From Nocardioides scoriae (GTDB lineage Bacteria > Actinomycetota > Actinomycetes > Propionibacteriales > Nocardioidaceae): a stretch of 64,000 nucleotides of DNA. Below are positions 20,985 to 29,781 of the stretch, one piece after another (position 1 is the stretch's first letter; the number at the start of each line of letters is the position of its first letter). The position numbers were made by a program, and so were the translations under genes. The stretch covers positions 3,906,001 through 3,970,000 of the forward strand of contig NZ_LT629757.1 in NCBI RefSeq assembly GCF_900104965.1. The letters are read 5' to 3'. The notes below the pieces were generated by a model that was not told where the DNA came from, made no database searches, and saw nothing but the letters and a program-made list of their open reading frames with translations.

Positions 20985-22516
20985 GCGCCGCCGGCACGCC
21001 CCTGGTCCAGCGCCCGGCGGCCGACCTCGCGCAGGCCCTGGCCGCGGGCGAGACCACGAGCGTCGAGCTGACCCAGGCCTTCCTCGACCGCATCGCCGCG
21101 GTCGACGGCGAGGTCCACGCCTTCCTCCACGTCGACCCCGAGGGGGCGCTCGCCGCCGCGCGGGCCTCCGACGAGCGCCGCGCCGCCGGCCGGCTCGCCT
21201 CGCCGCTGGACGGCGTGCCCGTCGCGGTCAAGGACGTCCTGGCCACCGAGGGCCTGCCCACCACGTGCGGGTCGAAGATCCTCGAGGGCTGGATCCCGCC
21301 GTACGACGCGACGGTGGTCGCCCGGCTCCGGGCGGCCGGCCTGCCGATCCTCGGCAAGACCAACATGGACGAGTTCGCGATGGGCTCCTCCACCGAGCAC
21401 TCGGCCTACGGCCCGACCCACAACCCGTGGGCGCTCGACCGGATCCCCGGCGGCTCCGGCGGCGGCTCGGCCGCGGCCGTCGCGGCGTACGAGGCCCCGC
21501 TGGCGATCGGCACCGACACCGGCGGCTCGATCCGCCAGCCCGGCGCCGTCACCGGCACCGTGGGCGTGAAGCCGACCTACGGCGGCGTCTCGCGCTACGG
21601 CCTGGTGGCGATGGCCAACTCGCTCGACCAGGCCGGCCCGGTCACCCGCACGGTGCTCGACGCCGCCCTGCTCCACGAGGTCATCGCCGGCCACGACCCG
21701 CTCGACTCGACCAGCATCGACCAGCCCGTCCCGGCCGTCGTCGAGGCCGCCCGCGCGGGCGCGTCGGTCGACCTGGCCGGCCTGCGGGTCGGCATCATCC
21801 GCGAGCTCGGCGGCGAGGGCTACCAGCCCGGCGTCCAGGAGCGCTTCGACGAGGCCGTCGAGCTGCTCGTGCAGGCGGGCGCCGAGATCGTGCAGGTCAG
21901 CTGCCCGTCCTTCGAGCACGCCCTGGCGGCCTACTACCTGGTGATGCCGAGCGAGGCGTCGTCCAACCTGGCCCGCTTCGACGCCATGCGCTACGGCCTG
22001 CGGGTGGTGCCCGAGGGCGTCGAGTCCCCGAGCGCCGAGGACGTCATGCGCGCCACCCGCGACGCCGGCTTCGGCGACGAGGTCAAGCGCCGCATCATCC
22101 TCGGCACCTACGCCCTGTCCAGCGGCTACTACGACGCCTACTACGGCTCGGCGCAGAAGGTCCGCACCCTCATCAGCCGCGACTTCGAGCGCGCCTTCGA
22201 CAAGGCCGACGTGCTGGTGTCCCCGACCGCGCCGACCACGGCGTTCAAGCTGGGGGAGAAGCTCGACGACCCGCTGGCGATGTACCTCAACGACGTCGCC
22301 ACCATCCCGGCCAACCTGGCCGGCATCCCCGGCATCTCGGTGCCCGCCGGCCTCGCCGCCGAGGACGACCTCCCGGTCGGCTTCCAGGTGCTGGCCCCCG
22401 CGACCGCCGACGACCGCCTCTACCGCGTCGGCGCGGCCCTCGAGGCGGCGCTGGAGCACCGCTGGGGCGGCCCGCTGCTCCATCCCGACAAGCTGGACGA
22501 GGCGGTGGCCCGATGA
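20981..22516 (+). CDS. gatA: Asp-tRNA(Asn)/Glu-tRNA(Gln) amidotransferase subunit A
   Basis: A 511-residue amidase-signature subunit that releases ammonia from glutamine for the transamidation. The Ser-cisSer-Lys triad is visible: K84 in GVPVAVKD, a Ser in [13 protein letters not shown] near residue 159 and the nucleophile Ser in [11 protein letters not shown] near residue 183. The C-terminal half contains the glutamine-site region [14 protein letters not shown] start overlaps the gatC stop (GTGA), and the stop overlaps the gatB start (ATGA), so gatCAB is one translationally coupled operon. Confidence 0.97.
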   Translation: MSAAGTPLVQRPAADLAQALAAGETTSVELTQAFLDRIAAVDGEVHAFLHVDPEGALAAARASDERRAAGRLASPLDGVPVAVKDVLATEGLPTTCGSKILEGWIPPYDATVVARLRAAGLPILGKTNMDEFAMGSSTEHSAYGPTHNPWALDRIPGGSGGGSAAAVAAYEAPLAIGTDTGGSIRQPGAVTGTVGVKPTYGGVSRYGLVAMANSLDQAGPVTRTVLDAALLHEVIAGHDPLDSTSIDQPVPAVVEAARAGASVDLAGLRVGIIRELGGEGYQPGVQERFDEAVELLVQAGAEIVQVSCPSFEHALAAYYLVMPSEASSNLARFDAMRYGLRVVPEGVESPSAEDVMRATRDAGFGDEVKRRIILGTYALSSGYYDAYYGSAQKVRTLISRDFERAFDKADVLVSPTAPTTAFKLGEKLDDPLAMYLNDVATIPANLAGIPGISVPAGLAAEDDLPVGFQVLAPATADDRLYRVGAALEAALEHRWGGPLLHPDKLDEAVAR

Positions 22517-24024
22517 GCCCGAGCGAGACCCTGGTGTCCTTCGAGGACGCCCTGGCGGCGTACGACCCGGCGATGGGCCTGGAGGTCCACGTCGAGCTCA
22601 ACACCGCGACCAAGATGTTCTGCGGCTGCCCGGCGACCTTCGGCGGCGAGCCCAACACCCAGACCTGCCCCACGTGCCTCGGCCTGCCCGGCTCGATGCC
22701 GGCGGTCAACGCCAAGGCGGTCGAGTCCGCGATCCGCATCGGCCTCGCGCTCAACTGCGAGATCGCCGAGTGGTGCCGCTTCGCGCGCAAGAACTACTTC
22801 TACCCGGACATGCCGAAGAACTTCCAGACCAGCCAGTACGACGAGCCGATCGCCTTCGACGGCTGGACCGACGTCGAGGTCGAGACCGGCTCGGGCCTGG
22901 AGACCTTCCGGGTCGAGATCGAGCGCGCCCACATGGAGGAGGACACCGGCAAGTCGCTGCACGTCGGTGGCTCGACCGGCCGCATCCACGGCGCGGACTA
23001 CTCGCTGGTCGACTACAACCGGGCCGGCATCCCCCTGATCGAGATCGTCACCCGCCCGATCACCGGGGCCCGCGAGCACGCCCCCGCGGTGGCCCGGGCC
23101 TACGTCGCCCACCTGCGCGAGCTGATCGTGGCCCTCGGGGTCTCCGAGGCCCGGATGGACCAGGGCAACCTGCGCGCCGACGTCAACCTCTCGCTGGCCC
23201 CGGCGGGGTCGGGCACCCTCGGCACCCGCACCGAGACCAAGAACGTCAACTCGTTCCGCTCGGTGGAGCGGGCCGCGCGCTACGAGATCGGCCGCCAGGC
23301 CGCGATCCTCGACGGCGGCGGCTCGATCCGCCAGGAGACCCGCCACTGGCACGAGGACACCGGGGTCACCACCGCGGGCCGCGAGAAGTCCGACGCCGAG
23401 GACTACCGCTACTTCCCCGAGCCCGACCTGGTGCCGGTCGCGCCGTCGCGGGAGTGGGTCGAGGAGCTCCGCGGCACGCTGCCCGAGCCGCCGCGCGAGC
23501 GCCGCGCCCGGCTGCAGCGCGAGTGGGGCTTCTCCGACCTCGAGATGCGCGACACCGCCGGTGCCGGGGCGCTCGAGCTGGTGCAGGAGACCATCGACTC
23601 CGGCGCCTCGCCGCAGGCCGCCCGCAAGTGGTGGCTCTCCGAGCTGGCCCGCCGTGCCAACGAGACCGGCACCGAGCTGGCCGCGCTGCCGATCACCCCG
23701 GCCGACGTGGCCCGGATCCAGGCGCTGGTCGACGAGGGCCAGATCAACGACAAGCTCGCGCGGCAGGTCTTCGACGGCGTCCTGGCCGGCGAGGGCACGC
23801 CCGACGAGGTCGTCGCCTCCCGCGGGCTCGCGGTGGTCTCCGACGACGGTGCGCTCGGCGAGGCCGTGGACCGGGCGATCGCGGCCAACCCCGACGTGGC
23901 GGCCAAGATCCGCGACGGCAAGGTGGCGGCCGCGGGCGCCCTCATCGGCGCGGTCATGAAGGAGATGCGCGGCCAGGCCGACGCCGGACGGGTGCGCGAG
24001 CTGGTCCTCGAGCGCCTGGCCTGA
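22513..24024 (+). CDS. gatB: Asp-tRNA(Asn)/Glu-tRNA(Gln) amidotransferase subunit B
   Basis: A 503-residue GatB, which binds the misacylated tRNA and activates its carboxylate with ATP. The cradle domain begins [17 protein letters not shown] with the zinc-type Cys set CGCPATF and [12 protein letters not shown] (about residues 36-60). The kinase-like centre includes [10 protein letters not shown] near residue 95 and [12 protein letters not shown] near residue 215. The C-terminal YqeY-like tail helices follow after residue 350. It closes the gatCAB operon. A B12 riboswitch with its own promoter begins about 25 nt after the stop. Confidence 0.97.
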   Translation: MSPSETLVSFEDALAAYDPAMGLEVHVELNTATKMFCGCPATFGGEPNTQTCPTCLGLPGSMPAVNAKAVESAIRIGLALNCEIAEWCRFARKNYFYPDMPKNFQTSQYDEPIAFDGWTDVEVETGSGLETFRVEIERAHMEEDTGKSLHVGGSTGRIHGADYSLVDYNRAGIPLIEIVTRPITGAREHAPAVARAYVAHLRELIVALGVSEARMDQGNLRADVNLSLAPAGSGTLGTRTETKNVNSFRSVERAARYEIGRQAAILDGGGSIRQETRHWHEDTGVTTAGREKSDAEDYRYFPEPDLVPVAPSREWVEELRGTLPEPPRERRARLQREWGFSDLEMRDTAGAGALELVQETIDSGASPQAARKWWLSELARRANETGTELAALPITPADVARIQALVDEGQINDKLARQVFDGVLAGEGTPDEVVASRGLAVVSDDGALGEAVDRAIAANPDVAAKIRDGKVAAAGALIGAVMKEMRGQADAGRVRELVLERLA

Positions 24025-24051
24025 GGCCCTCCTCCGGCCTGGTGCTAGCGT

Positions 24052-24200
24052 GAGGATGCCCTCACCGGGTACGTGAACACGTGGTCCCCGTGCGGGGGAA
24101 GCCGGACCGAAGCCGGCGCTGACCCGCAACCGTGGGTCGTCCTGCGGGACGGCGAGCCGGAACGCCTGCCGGGGGCGACACCCCATCGATGCTGTCGTGG
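24052..24200 (+). ncRNA. Cobalamin (B12) riboswitch
   Basis: The leader of the next gene contains the conserved B12-riboswitch core: GGGGGAAGCCGG (24095-24106) and the B12 box GCGCTGACCCGCAACCGT (24116-24133), followed by the usual variable hairpins. A TAGCGT -10 at 24046-24051 would start transcription near 24058. Downstream, CCCGC (24233-24237) and GCGGG (24245-24249) can form a hairpin abutting the ribosome binding site of the gene at 24258, which suggests control of translation. Exact 5' and 3' limits are approximate. High cobalamin should switch the operon off. Confidence 0.88.
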
Positions 24201-24257
24201 AACGCAGCGGGTGTGCCTCGGCCCGAGGTCCTCCCGCTGCTGCTGCGGGAAGGAACC

Positions 24258-25013
24258 ATGCGCACCACTGTCCGCCCCTCGTCGAGGACGCTGACCTCGC
24301 TCGTCGTCGCCCCCCTCGCTGCCCTGGTCGGGCTGCTCGTCCTCGTCGGGGCCGGCGCGCCGGCGACCGCCGCCGGCGGCGTGCGCGCGGCCGACGCTCA
24401 GGGCTCGCTGTGCACCGGCAACACCGGCGTCAACGTCGTCGTCGACTTCGGCGCCCTCGGGGGCGGCGTCCAGCAGGACTGCGTCGCCGACGGCGACGGC
24501 CAGGTCGCCACGAAGGTCTTCTCCGAGGCGGGCCACGAGCTCACGCCCGTGGGGGCCTTCCCCGGTGCCGCCTGCAAGGTCGACGGCGAGCCCGCCTCCG
24601 GCGGCTGCGCGCAGATGCCGCCCGCCAACGCCTACTGGGGGCTGTTCCTGGCCCAGGACGCGGCGTGGGACTACGCCCCCAAGGGTGCCGACGAGCTCGA
24701 GCTGAGCGACGGCGACTTCGTGGCGTTCGCCTGGCAGGGCACCAAGAAGGCGACCCCGCCCTCGGTGGAGCCGGTGGCCGCGACCGCGGCCGACTCCTCG
24801 GGTGAGGCCTCCGACGGGGCCAGCCCCTCGCCGAGCACCTCGCCCTCCTCGGACGCCACCACCAGCCCGGGCTCGGGCGACGGCACCGGCGAGAGCGCGG
24901 TCGAGAGCACCGAGAACGGCCGCGACTGGGTGGTGCCGTTCATCGGCCTGCTGGTCCTGGGTGGTGCCGGCGGCGTGCTGCTGGTGCGCCGCCGCCGCAA
25001 CGCCGGCGAGTAG
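24258..25013 (+). CDS. Membrane-anchored surface protein with DUF4430/transcobalamin-like domain
   Basis: A 251-residue exported protein placed directly behind the cobalamin riboswitch. Residues 1-40 form a signal peptide ending ATAAGG. The extracellular domain (about 45-160) has four cysteines, in SLCTGN, QQDCVAD, GAACKVDG and GGCAQMP, and conserved PANAYWGLFLAQDAAWDYAP. This resembles the DUF4430 domain related to the C-terminal domain of transcobalamin/intrinsic factor. A Ser/Thr/Pro/Gly-rich stalk (about 170-220) leads to one membrane helix (DWVVPFIGLLVLGGAGGVLL) and a basic tail; no LPXTG motif is seen. Ten nt later the ECF transporter begins. I infer an extracellular B12- or corrinoid-capture protein; binding is not shown by sequence. 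The ATG has AAGGA upstream. Confidence 0.8.
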   Translation: MRTTVRPSSRTLTSLVVAPLAALVGLLVLVGAGAPATAAGGVRAADAQGSLCTGNTGVNVVVDFGALGGGVQQDCVADGDGQVATKVFSEAGHELTPVGAFPGAACKVDGEPASGGCAQMPPANAYWGLFLAQDAAWDYAPKGADELELSDGDFVAFAWQGTKKATPPSVEPVAATAADSSGEASDGASPSPSTSPSSDATTSPGSGDGTGESAVESTENGRDWVVPFIGLLVLGGAGGVLLVRRRRNAGE

Positions 25014-25022
25014 GCGGTCGCG

Positions 25023-26195
25023 GTGAGCGGGTCCGCGGCGGGCGGTGACGCCCACGTGGAGCGTCGCTCCCGGCTGCCACGCGACCTGCACCCCGGCGCC
25101 TGGTGGCTGTGGGCGCTGGGCCTGGCCGCGACCGCCACCGCCACCACCAACCCGGTGCTGCTGCTGGGCGTCGTCGCCGTCGCCTGCCTCACCGTCGGCC
25201 TGCGGCGCTCGGACCACCCCTGGTCCGGCTCCTTCCGGCTCTACCTGCTCTTCGGCCTGGTCATCGTCGTGGTCCGGCTGGTGCTGCGCGTGCTGCTGGG
25301 CGGCGGTGTCGGCAGCACCGTGCTGCTCGACCTGCCGGCGGTGCCGCTGCCCGGCTGGGTCGCGGGCGTGACGCTGCTCGGCCCGGTGACCCTGGAGTCC
25401 CTGCTGGCCGGGCTGTACGACGGCCTGCGGCTGGCCGCGCTGGTCATCTGCGTCGGCGCCGCCAACGCGCTGGCCAACCCCAAGCGGCTGCTGCGCTCGA
25501 TGCCCCCGGCACTCCACGAGGTCGGCACCGCGGTTGTCGTCGCGGTGGCGCTGCTGCCCCAGCTGGCCGACAGCCTGCGCCGGGTGCGGGCGGCCCGGGC
25601 GCTGCGCGGGGTCCCCGGCGGCCGCGTCCGCCGGCTGCGCGGGGTCGTGGTGCCGGTGCTGGAGGACGCGCTCGAGCGCTCGATGGCGCTCGCGGCCGGC
25701 ATGGACGCGCGTGGCTACGGCCGCAGCGGGTCGCTGGGCCGGGGCCGACGGGCCACCACCGGCGCGCTGCTGCTGCTCGGCCTGTGCGGGATCTGCGTGG
25801 GCAGCTACGCCTGGCTCGACCAGACCGCGCCGCGCTGGCTGGTGGTGCCGGGCATGCTCGGCGGGGTGGCGCTGGCCGCCCTGGGCCTGTGGTCGGCCGG
25901 GCGTCGCGTGCAGCGCACCCGCTACCGACCCGACCGCTGGCACGCCGAGGAGGCCGGGGTGGCCCTGGCCGGTCTCGGCTCGGCGGTCGCGCTGCGGCTG
26001 CTGGTCGACGAGCCGGTGCTGCACCCGCTGGTCACCGGCGCCCCCGGGATCAGCGACGCCGCCGTGCTGGCGGTGCTGCTCGGCCTGGCCGCCGCGGTGG
26101 TGGCGCCGCCGCCGGTGCTGGCGACCGACGGCGAGCGGGCCGACCGCCGCACGTCCCCCGGACGACGGGAGGCGGCGCGTGCTGGAGCTGCGTGA
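25023..26195 (+). CDS. ECF transporter transmembrane component (EcfT)
   Basis: A 390-residue integral membrane T component of an energy-coupling factor importer. Several N-terminal membrane helices (about residues 30-160) are followed by the two coupling helices with Ala-Arg-Gly signatures: RAARALRG near residue 192 and AGMDARGYG near residue 228, which dock onto the ATPases. Extra helices after residue 235 make it longer than typical T components. GTG at 25023 is used. The stop overlaps the ATPase gene by 17 nt, so all components are cotranslated under the riboswitch. Confidence 0.9.
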   Translation: MSGSAAGGDAHVERRSRLPRDLHPGAWWLWALGLAATATATTNPVLLLGVVAVACLTVGLRRSDHPWSGSFRLYLLFGLVIVVVRLVLRVLLGGGVGSTVLLDLPAVPLPGWVAGVTLLGPVTLESLLAGLYDGLRLAALVICVGAANALANPKRLLRSMPPALHEVGTAVVVAVALLPQLADSLRRVRAARALRGVPGGRVRRLRGVVVPVLEDALERSMALAAGMDARGYGRSGSLGRGRRATTGALLLLGLCGICVGSYAWLDQTAPRWLVVPGMLGGVALAALGLWSAGRRVQRTRYRPDRWHAEEAGVALAGLGSAVALRLLVDEPVLHPLVTGAPGISDAAVLAVLLGLAAAVVAPPPVLATDGERADRRTSPGRREAARAGAA

Positions 26196-27780
26196 GGTGA
26201 CGTTCGCGTACGCCGACGGCCCGCCCGTCCTCGACCGCGTCGACCTGACCCTCGACGAGGGCGAGCTGGTCCTGGTCGCCGGGCGCACCGGCGTCGGCAA
26301 GTCGACCCTGCTCGGGGTGCTCAACGGGCTGGTGCCGGCCTTCACCGGCGGCAGCCTGCGGGGCGACGTGCTGCTCGAGGGCCGCAGCGTGCTGCACCTG
26401 CCGCCGCGCGAGCGCGCCCACGTCGTGGGGTACGTCGGCCAGGACCCCACCGCCGGCTTCGTCACCGACACGGTCGAGGAGGAGCTGGCCTACGGCATGG
26501 AGCAGCTCGGCCTCGACCCCGCCACCATGCGGCGGCGGGTGGAGGAGACCCTCGACCTGCTCGGGGTCGCCGACCTGCGCTCGCGCGACCTGCGCTCGCT
26601 CTCCGGCGGCCAGCAGCAGCGGGTCGCCATCGGGTCGGTGCTGACCATGCACCCCCGGCTGCTGGTGCTCGACGAGCCGACCTCGGCGCTCGACCCGACC
26701 GCGGCCGAGGACGTGCTGGCCACGCTGACGCGGCTGGTGCACGACCTCGGGGTCACCGTCGTGGTCGCCGAGCACCGGCTCGAGCGGGTGGTGCCGTTCG
26801 TGGACCGGGTGGTGCTCGTCGAGCAGGACGGCCGGGTCACCGCGGGCGAGCCGGCCCCCATGCTCGAGCGCTCGCCCGTGGCACCGCCCATCGTCGAGCT
26901 CGGCCGCTGGGCGGGCTGGTCGCCGCTGCCGCTGAGCGTGCGCGACGCGCGTCGTCGTGCCGGGCGCCTGGCGCTGCCCGAGTCCGGCCCCGTCCCGGCG
27001 CCGGGGCCCGAGGCCGTGCTGGCGCCGTCCACCCCCGCGCTGGTGGCCCGCGACGTCGAGGTCGCCCTCGGACGCCGGCTGGTGCTCCGCGGCGTCGACC
27101 TCAGCCTGGGCCGCGGGCAGGTGACCGCCCTCATGGGCCGCAACGGCTCGGGCAAGTCGACGCTGCTGTGGACGCTCCAGGGCGCGCGCGCCCGGCGCGG
27201 CGGCCGCGTCGAGGTCGACGGCAGCGACCCCGCCCGGCTCGGCGCCGACGCGCGCCGCGCCCACGTCGGACTGGTGCCCCAGACCGCGGCCGACCTGCTC
27301 TACCTGGAGAGCGTCGCCGCCGAGTGCGACGTGGCCGACCGCGACGCGCACGCGGCGCCCGGGACGGCGGCGGCCCTGCTCGAGCGCCTGGTGCCGGGCA
27401 TCGACCGCGACGCCCACCCGCGCGACCTCTCGGAGGGTCAGCGGCTGGCGGTCGTGCTCGCGGTGGTGCTGACGGCCCGGCCGCCGGTGCTGCTGCTCGA
27501 CGAGCCCACCCGCGGCCTGGACTACCCCGGCAAGCAGCAGCTGGGCCGCGTGCTCACCGGCCTGGCGGCCGAGGGCCGGGCGGTGCTGGTCGCGAGCCAC
27601 GACGTCGAGTTCGTCGCCCAGGTCGCCGACCAGGTGGTGGTGCTCGCCGACGGCGAGATCGTCTCGGCCGGGCCCACCAGCCGGGTGGTCGCCGAGTCGC
27701 CCGCCTTCGCCCCGCAGGTGCACAAGATCCTCGGCGGCGACTGGCTCACCGTCGACCAGGTCGTGGCGGCGTCGAGGTGA
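26179..27780 (+). CDS. ECF transporter ATPase, fused A and A' domains
   Basis: A 533-residue protein made of two tandem ABC ATPase domains that power the ECF importer. Domain 1 (about 1-235): Walker A GRTGVGKST, Q-loop VGQDPT, signature LSGGQQQR, Walker B VLDEPTSALDPT and switch AEHRLER. A linker of about 60 residues follows. Domain 2 (about 290-533): Walker A GRNGSGKST, signature LSEGQRL (E in place of G), Walker B LLLDEPTRGLDYPG, switch ASHDVEF. All catalytic motifs appear intact. The GTG start overlaps ecfT by 17 nt and the stop overlaps the S-component gene (GTGA). Confidence 0.93.
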   Translation: MLELREVTFAYADGPPVLDRVDLTLDEGELVLVAGRTGVGKSTLLGVLNGLVPAFTGGSLRGDVLLEGRSVLHLPPRERAHVVGYVGQDPTAGFVTDTVEEELAYGMEQLGLDPATMRRRVEETLDLLGVADLRSRDLRSLSGGQQQRVAIGSVLTMHPRLLVLDEPTSALDPTAAEDVLATLTRLVHDLGVTVVVAEHRLERVVPFVDRVVLVEQDGRVTAGEPAPMLERSPVAPPIVELGRWAGWSPLPLSVRDARRRAGRLALPESGPVPAPGPEAVLAPSTPALVARDVEVALGRRLVLRGVDLSLGRGQVTALMGRNGSGKSTLLWTLQGARARRGGRVEVDGSDPARLGADARRAHVGLVPQTAADLLYLESVAAECDVADRDAHAAPGTAAALLERLVPGIDRDAHPRDLSEGQRLAVVLAVVLTARPPVLLLDEPTRGLDYPGKQQLGRVLTGLAAEGRAVLVASHDVEFVAQVADQVVVLADGEIVSAGPTSRVVAESPAFAPQVHKILGGDWLTVDQVVAASR

Positions 27781-28622
27781 GCGCGCCCTCCCGGGTTGAC
27801 GCCCCCCGCCTGCGGCTGCGGCCCCGGTCGGCGGCCGTGCTGGCCGCCGCGTCGCTGGCGGGCCTGCTGATGTTCTGCTGGCCGCTGCTGGTGCGCGTCC
27901 GCGTCGACGCCGACACGGTGCAGCCGCCCTTCGTGTTCATGCTGCTGCTGCCCGTGGTGATCGTGGTGTGCCTGGCCGAGCTCACCGAGGGCGGCATGGA
28001 CTCCAAGGTGCTGGCGATGCTGGGCGTCCTGACGGCCGTCAACGCCGTGCTGCGTGGACTCTCGGCCGGCATCGCCGGCGTCGAGCTGGTCTTCTTCCTG
28101 CTGGTGCTCGCGGGCCGGGTCTTCGGCGCGGGCTTCGGCTTCGTGCTGGGCTGCACGTCGCTGTTCGCCTCGGCGCTGCTGACCGGCGGGGTCGGGTCGT
28201 GGCTGCCGTTCCAGATGATGGCCTCGGCCTGGGTGGGCATGGGCGCCGGGCTGCTGCCCCGCCGGGTGCGCGGGCGGGCCGAGATCGCCCTGCTGGTGGC
28301 GTACGCCGTGGTCGCGGCGTACGCCTTCGGGCTGGTGATGAACCTGATGAGCTGGCCCTTCGCCCTGGGGGTCGCGGTGCCGGGCTACGAGGGGGCGCTG
28401 TCCTTCGTGCCCGGCGACCCACTGCTGGCCAACCTGCACCGGTTCGGCGTCTACACGCTGCTGACCTCGACCGGGTCGTGGGACACCGGCCGGGCGGTGA
28501 CGACCTCGGTCGCGCTGGTCGTGCTGGGTCCCGCGGTGCTGGCCACGCTGCGGCGGGCGGTGCGCCGGGCGACGGTGGTGCGCACCGAGCAGCCGGCCGG
28601 TCCGCTGGGCCGCGCTGGCTAG
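27777..28622 (+). CDS. ECF transporter substrate-binding membrane component (S component)
   Basis: A 281-residue polytopic membrane protein with about six hydrophobic segments, the layout of an ECF S component. The segment MASAWVGMGAGLLPRR near residue 150 with small residues in a helix may contact EcfT. The GTG start overlaps the ATPase stop. Because the operon has its own T and A-A units and sits behind a cobalamin riboswitch, this is probably the dedicated specificity subunit for cobalamin or a precursor, similar to the cobalamin-linked ECF systems predicted by comparative genomics. The substrate is inferred only from regulation. A cobalt-type CbiM motif is not seen. Confidence 0.85.
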   Translation: MSAPSRVDAPRLRLRPRSAAVLAAASLAGLLMFCWPLLVRVRVDADTVQPPFVFMLLLPVVIVVCLAELTEGGMDSKVLAMLGVLTAVNAVLRGLSAGIAGVELVFFLLVLAGRVFGAGFGFVLGCTSLFASALLTGGVGSWLPFQMMASAWVGMGAGLLPRRVRGRAEIALLVAYAVVAAYAFGLVMNLMSWPFALGVAVPGYEGALSFVPGDPLLANLHRFGVYTLLTSTGSWDTGRAVTTSVALVVLGPAVLATLRRAVRRATVVRTEQPAGPLGRAG

Positions 28623-28632
28623 CCTCGACGCC

Positions 28633-29778
28633 ATGACGCCGAGGCTGGCTCCGCTGCTGCTCGTGCCCGCGCTGGCCCTGGCGGGCTGCGGGGGGTCCGA
28701 TCCGGCCGCCGAGCCGGAGGCGGGGGACACGCCGTCGGCGAGCGCGTCGCCCAGCGCCTCACCCAGCGCCTCGCCCAGCGCCTCGCCCAGCGCCTCCTCG
28801 GGGCCGTCGACCTCCGCTCGCCCGCGCGTGGTCGGCACCGTCGCCCGGGGCCTGCAGGTGCCGTGGGGGATCGCCTTCCTCCCCGACGGGTCGGCGCTGG
28901 TGACCGAGCGCGACACCCGCCGGGTGCTCCGGGTCGCCGACGGGGAGGTGACCCGCGTCGGCTCGGTCGAGCTGGCCACGCCGCAGGGCGAGGGCGGGCT
29001 GCTCGGGGTGGCCGTGTCGCCGTCGTACGACGAGGACGCGCGGGTCTTCTTCTACGCCACGACCGCCGACGACAACCGGGTGGTGAGCACGACCTTCCGC
29101 GACGGCCGGCTGGGCCGGATGCGGCCCGTGCTGACCGGCATCCCGAGGAACAGCTACCACGACGGCGGCCGGCTGGCCTTCGGGCCCGACGACCGGCTCT
29201 ACGTCTCCACGGGCGACGCCGGGCAGCCCGAGCTGGCCCCGGACCGGGGCTCGCTGGCCGGCAAGATCTTGCGGATCACCCAGGACGGCGACCCCGCTCC
29301 CGGCAACCCCGACCCGGGCTCGCCGGTCTGGTCCCGGGGCCACCGCAACGTCCAGGGCCTGGCCTTCGACGACCGCGGCCGGCTGTGGGCCTCGGAGTTC
29401 GGCCAGGACACCTGGGACGAGCTCAACCTGATCAGGAAGGGCGGGGACTACGGCTGGCCCGGCACCGAGGGTCGCGGCGGTCCCGCCGGCACCACCGACC
29501 CGCAGGTGCAGTGGGCCACCGACGACAACTCACCCTCGGGGCTGGCCTTCCGCGACGGCCGGCTGTGGATGGGGGCGCTGGCCGGCGAGCGGCTGTGGCG
29601 CGTCGACGTCGACGGCGCCCGCGCGACGGGGGAGCGCGGCTTCCTCGTCGGCGACCACGGTCGGGTCCGCACGGTCGTCACCGCGCCCGACGGCCGGCTG
29701 TGGGTGACGACCTCCAACCGTGACGGCCGCGGCGACCCGGCCCCCCAGGACGACCGGATCCTGCTGGTCGCGCCCTAG
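28633..29778 (+). CDS. PQQ-dependent sugar dehydrogenase-like lipoprotein
   Basis: A 381-residue secreted protein of the soluble glucose dehydrogenase / Yli1 family, a six-bladed beta-propeller. The signal peptide ends in LALAGC, a good lipobox, so it is a surface lipoprotein. A Ser/Pro/Ala linker (about residues 28-62) contains four 12-bp tandem repeats. The propeller begins GLQVPWGIAFLPDG; the active-site His is likely in NSYHDGGRLAFGPD near residue 178, and RGHRNVQGLAFD and SEFGQDTWDELN follow. Cofactor and sugar are not established by sequence. TAGCCT at 28620-28625 is a -10 seven bases before the ATG (leaderless), overlapping the stop of the S component. Confidence 0.87.
   Translation: MTPRLAPLLLVPALALAGCGGSDPAAEPEAGDTPSASASPSASPSASPSASPSASSGPSTSARPRVVGTVARGLQVPWGIAFLPDGSALVTERDTRRVLRVADGEVTRVGSVELATPQGEGGLLGVAVSPSYDEDARVFFYATTADDNRVVSTTFRDGRLGRMRPVLTGIPRNSYHDGGRLAFGPDDRLYVSTGDAGQPELAPDRGSLAGKILRITQDGDPAPGNPDPGSPVWSRGHRNVQGLAFDDRGRLWASEFGQDTWDELNLIRKGGDYGWPGTEGRGGPAGTTDPQVQWATDDNSPSGLAFRDGRLWMGALAGERLWRVDVDGARATGERGFLVGDHGRVRTVVTAPDGRLWVTTSNRDGRGDPAPQDDRILLVAP
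28750..28797 (+). repeat. Four 12-bp tandem repeats coding the SPSA linker
   Basis: Four head-to-tail copies of CCCAGCGCCTC plus one variable base (28750-28761, 28762-28773, 28774-28785, 28786-28797) encode SPSA repeats in the linker of the PQQ-type dehydrogenase. Slippage would change linker length by four residues without a frameshift. Confidence 0.85.
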
Positions 29779-29781
29779 GCG

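Noticed and set aside
25023-28622. Cobalt importer CbiMNQO as alternative for the ECF operon
   Set aside because: No CbiM-type N-terminal metal motif and no CbiN; the S component, fused A-A' ATPase and surface protein fit a vitamin ECF system better.
28741-28800. Possible CRISPR-like repeats
   Set aside because: Twelve-base head-to-tail repeats in frame within a coding linker, no spacers and no cas genes.
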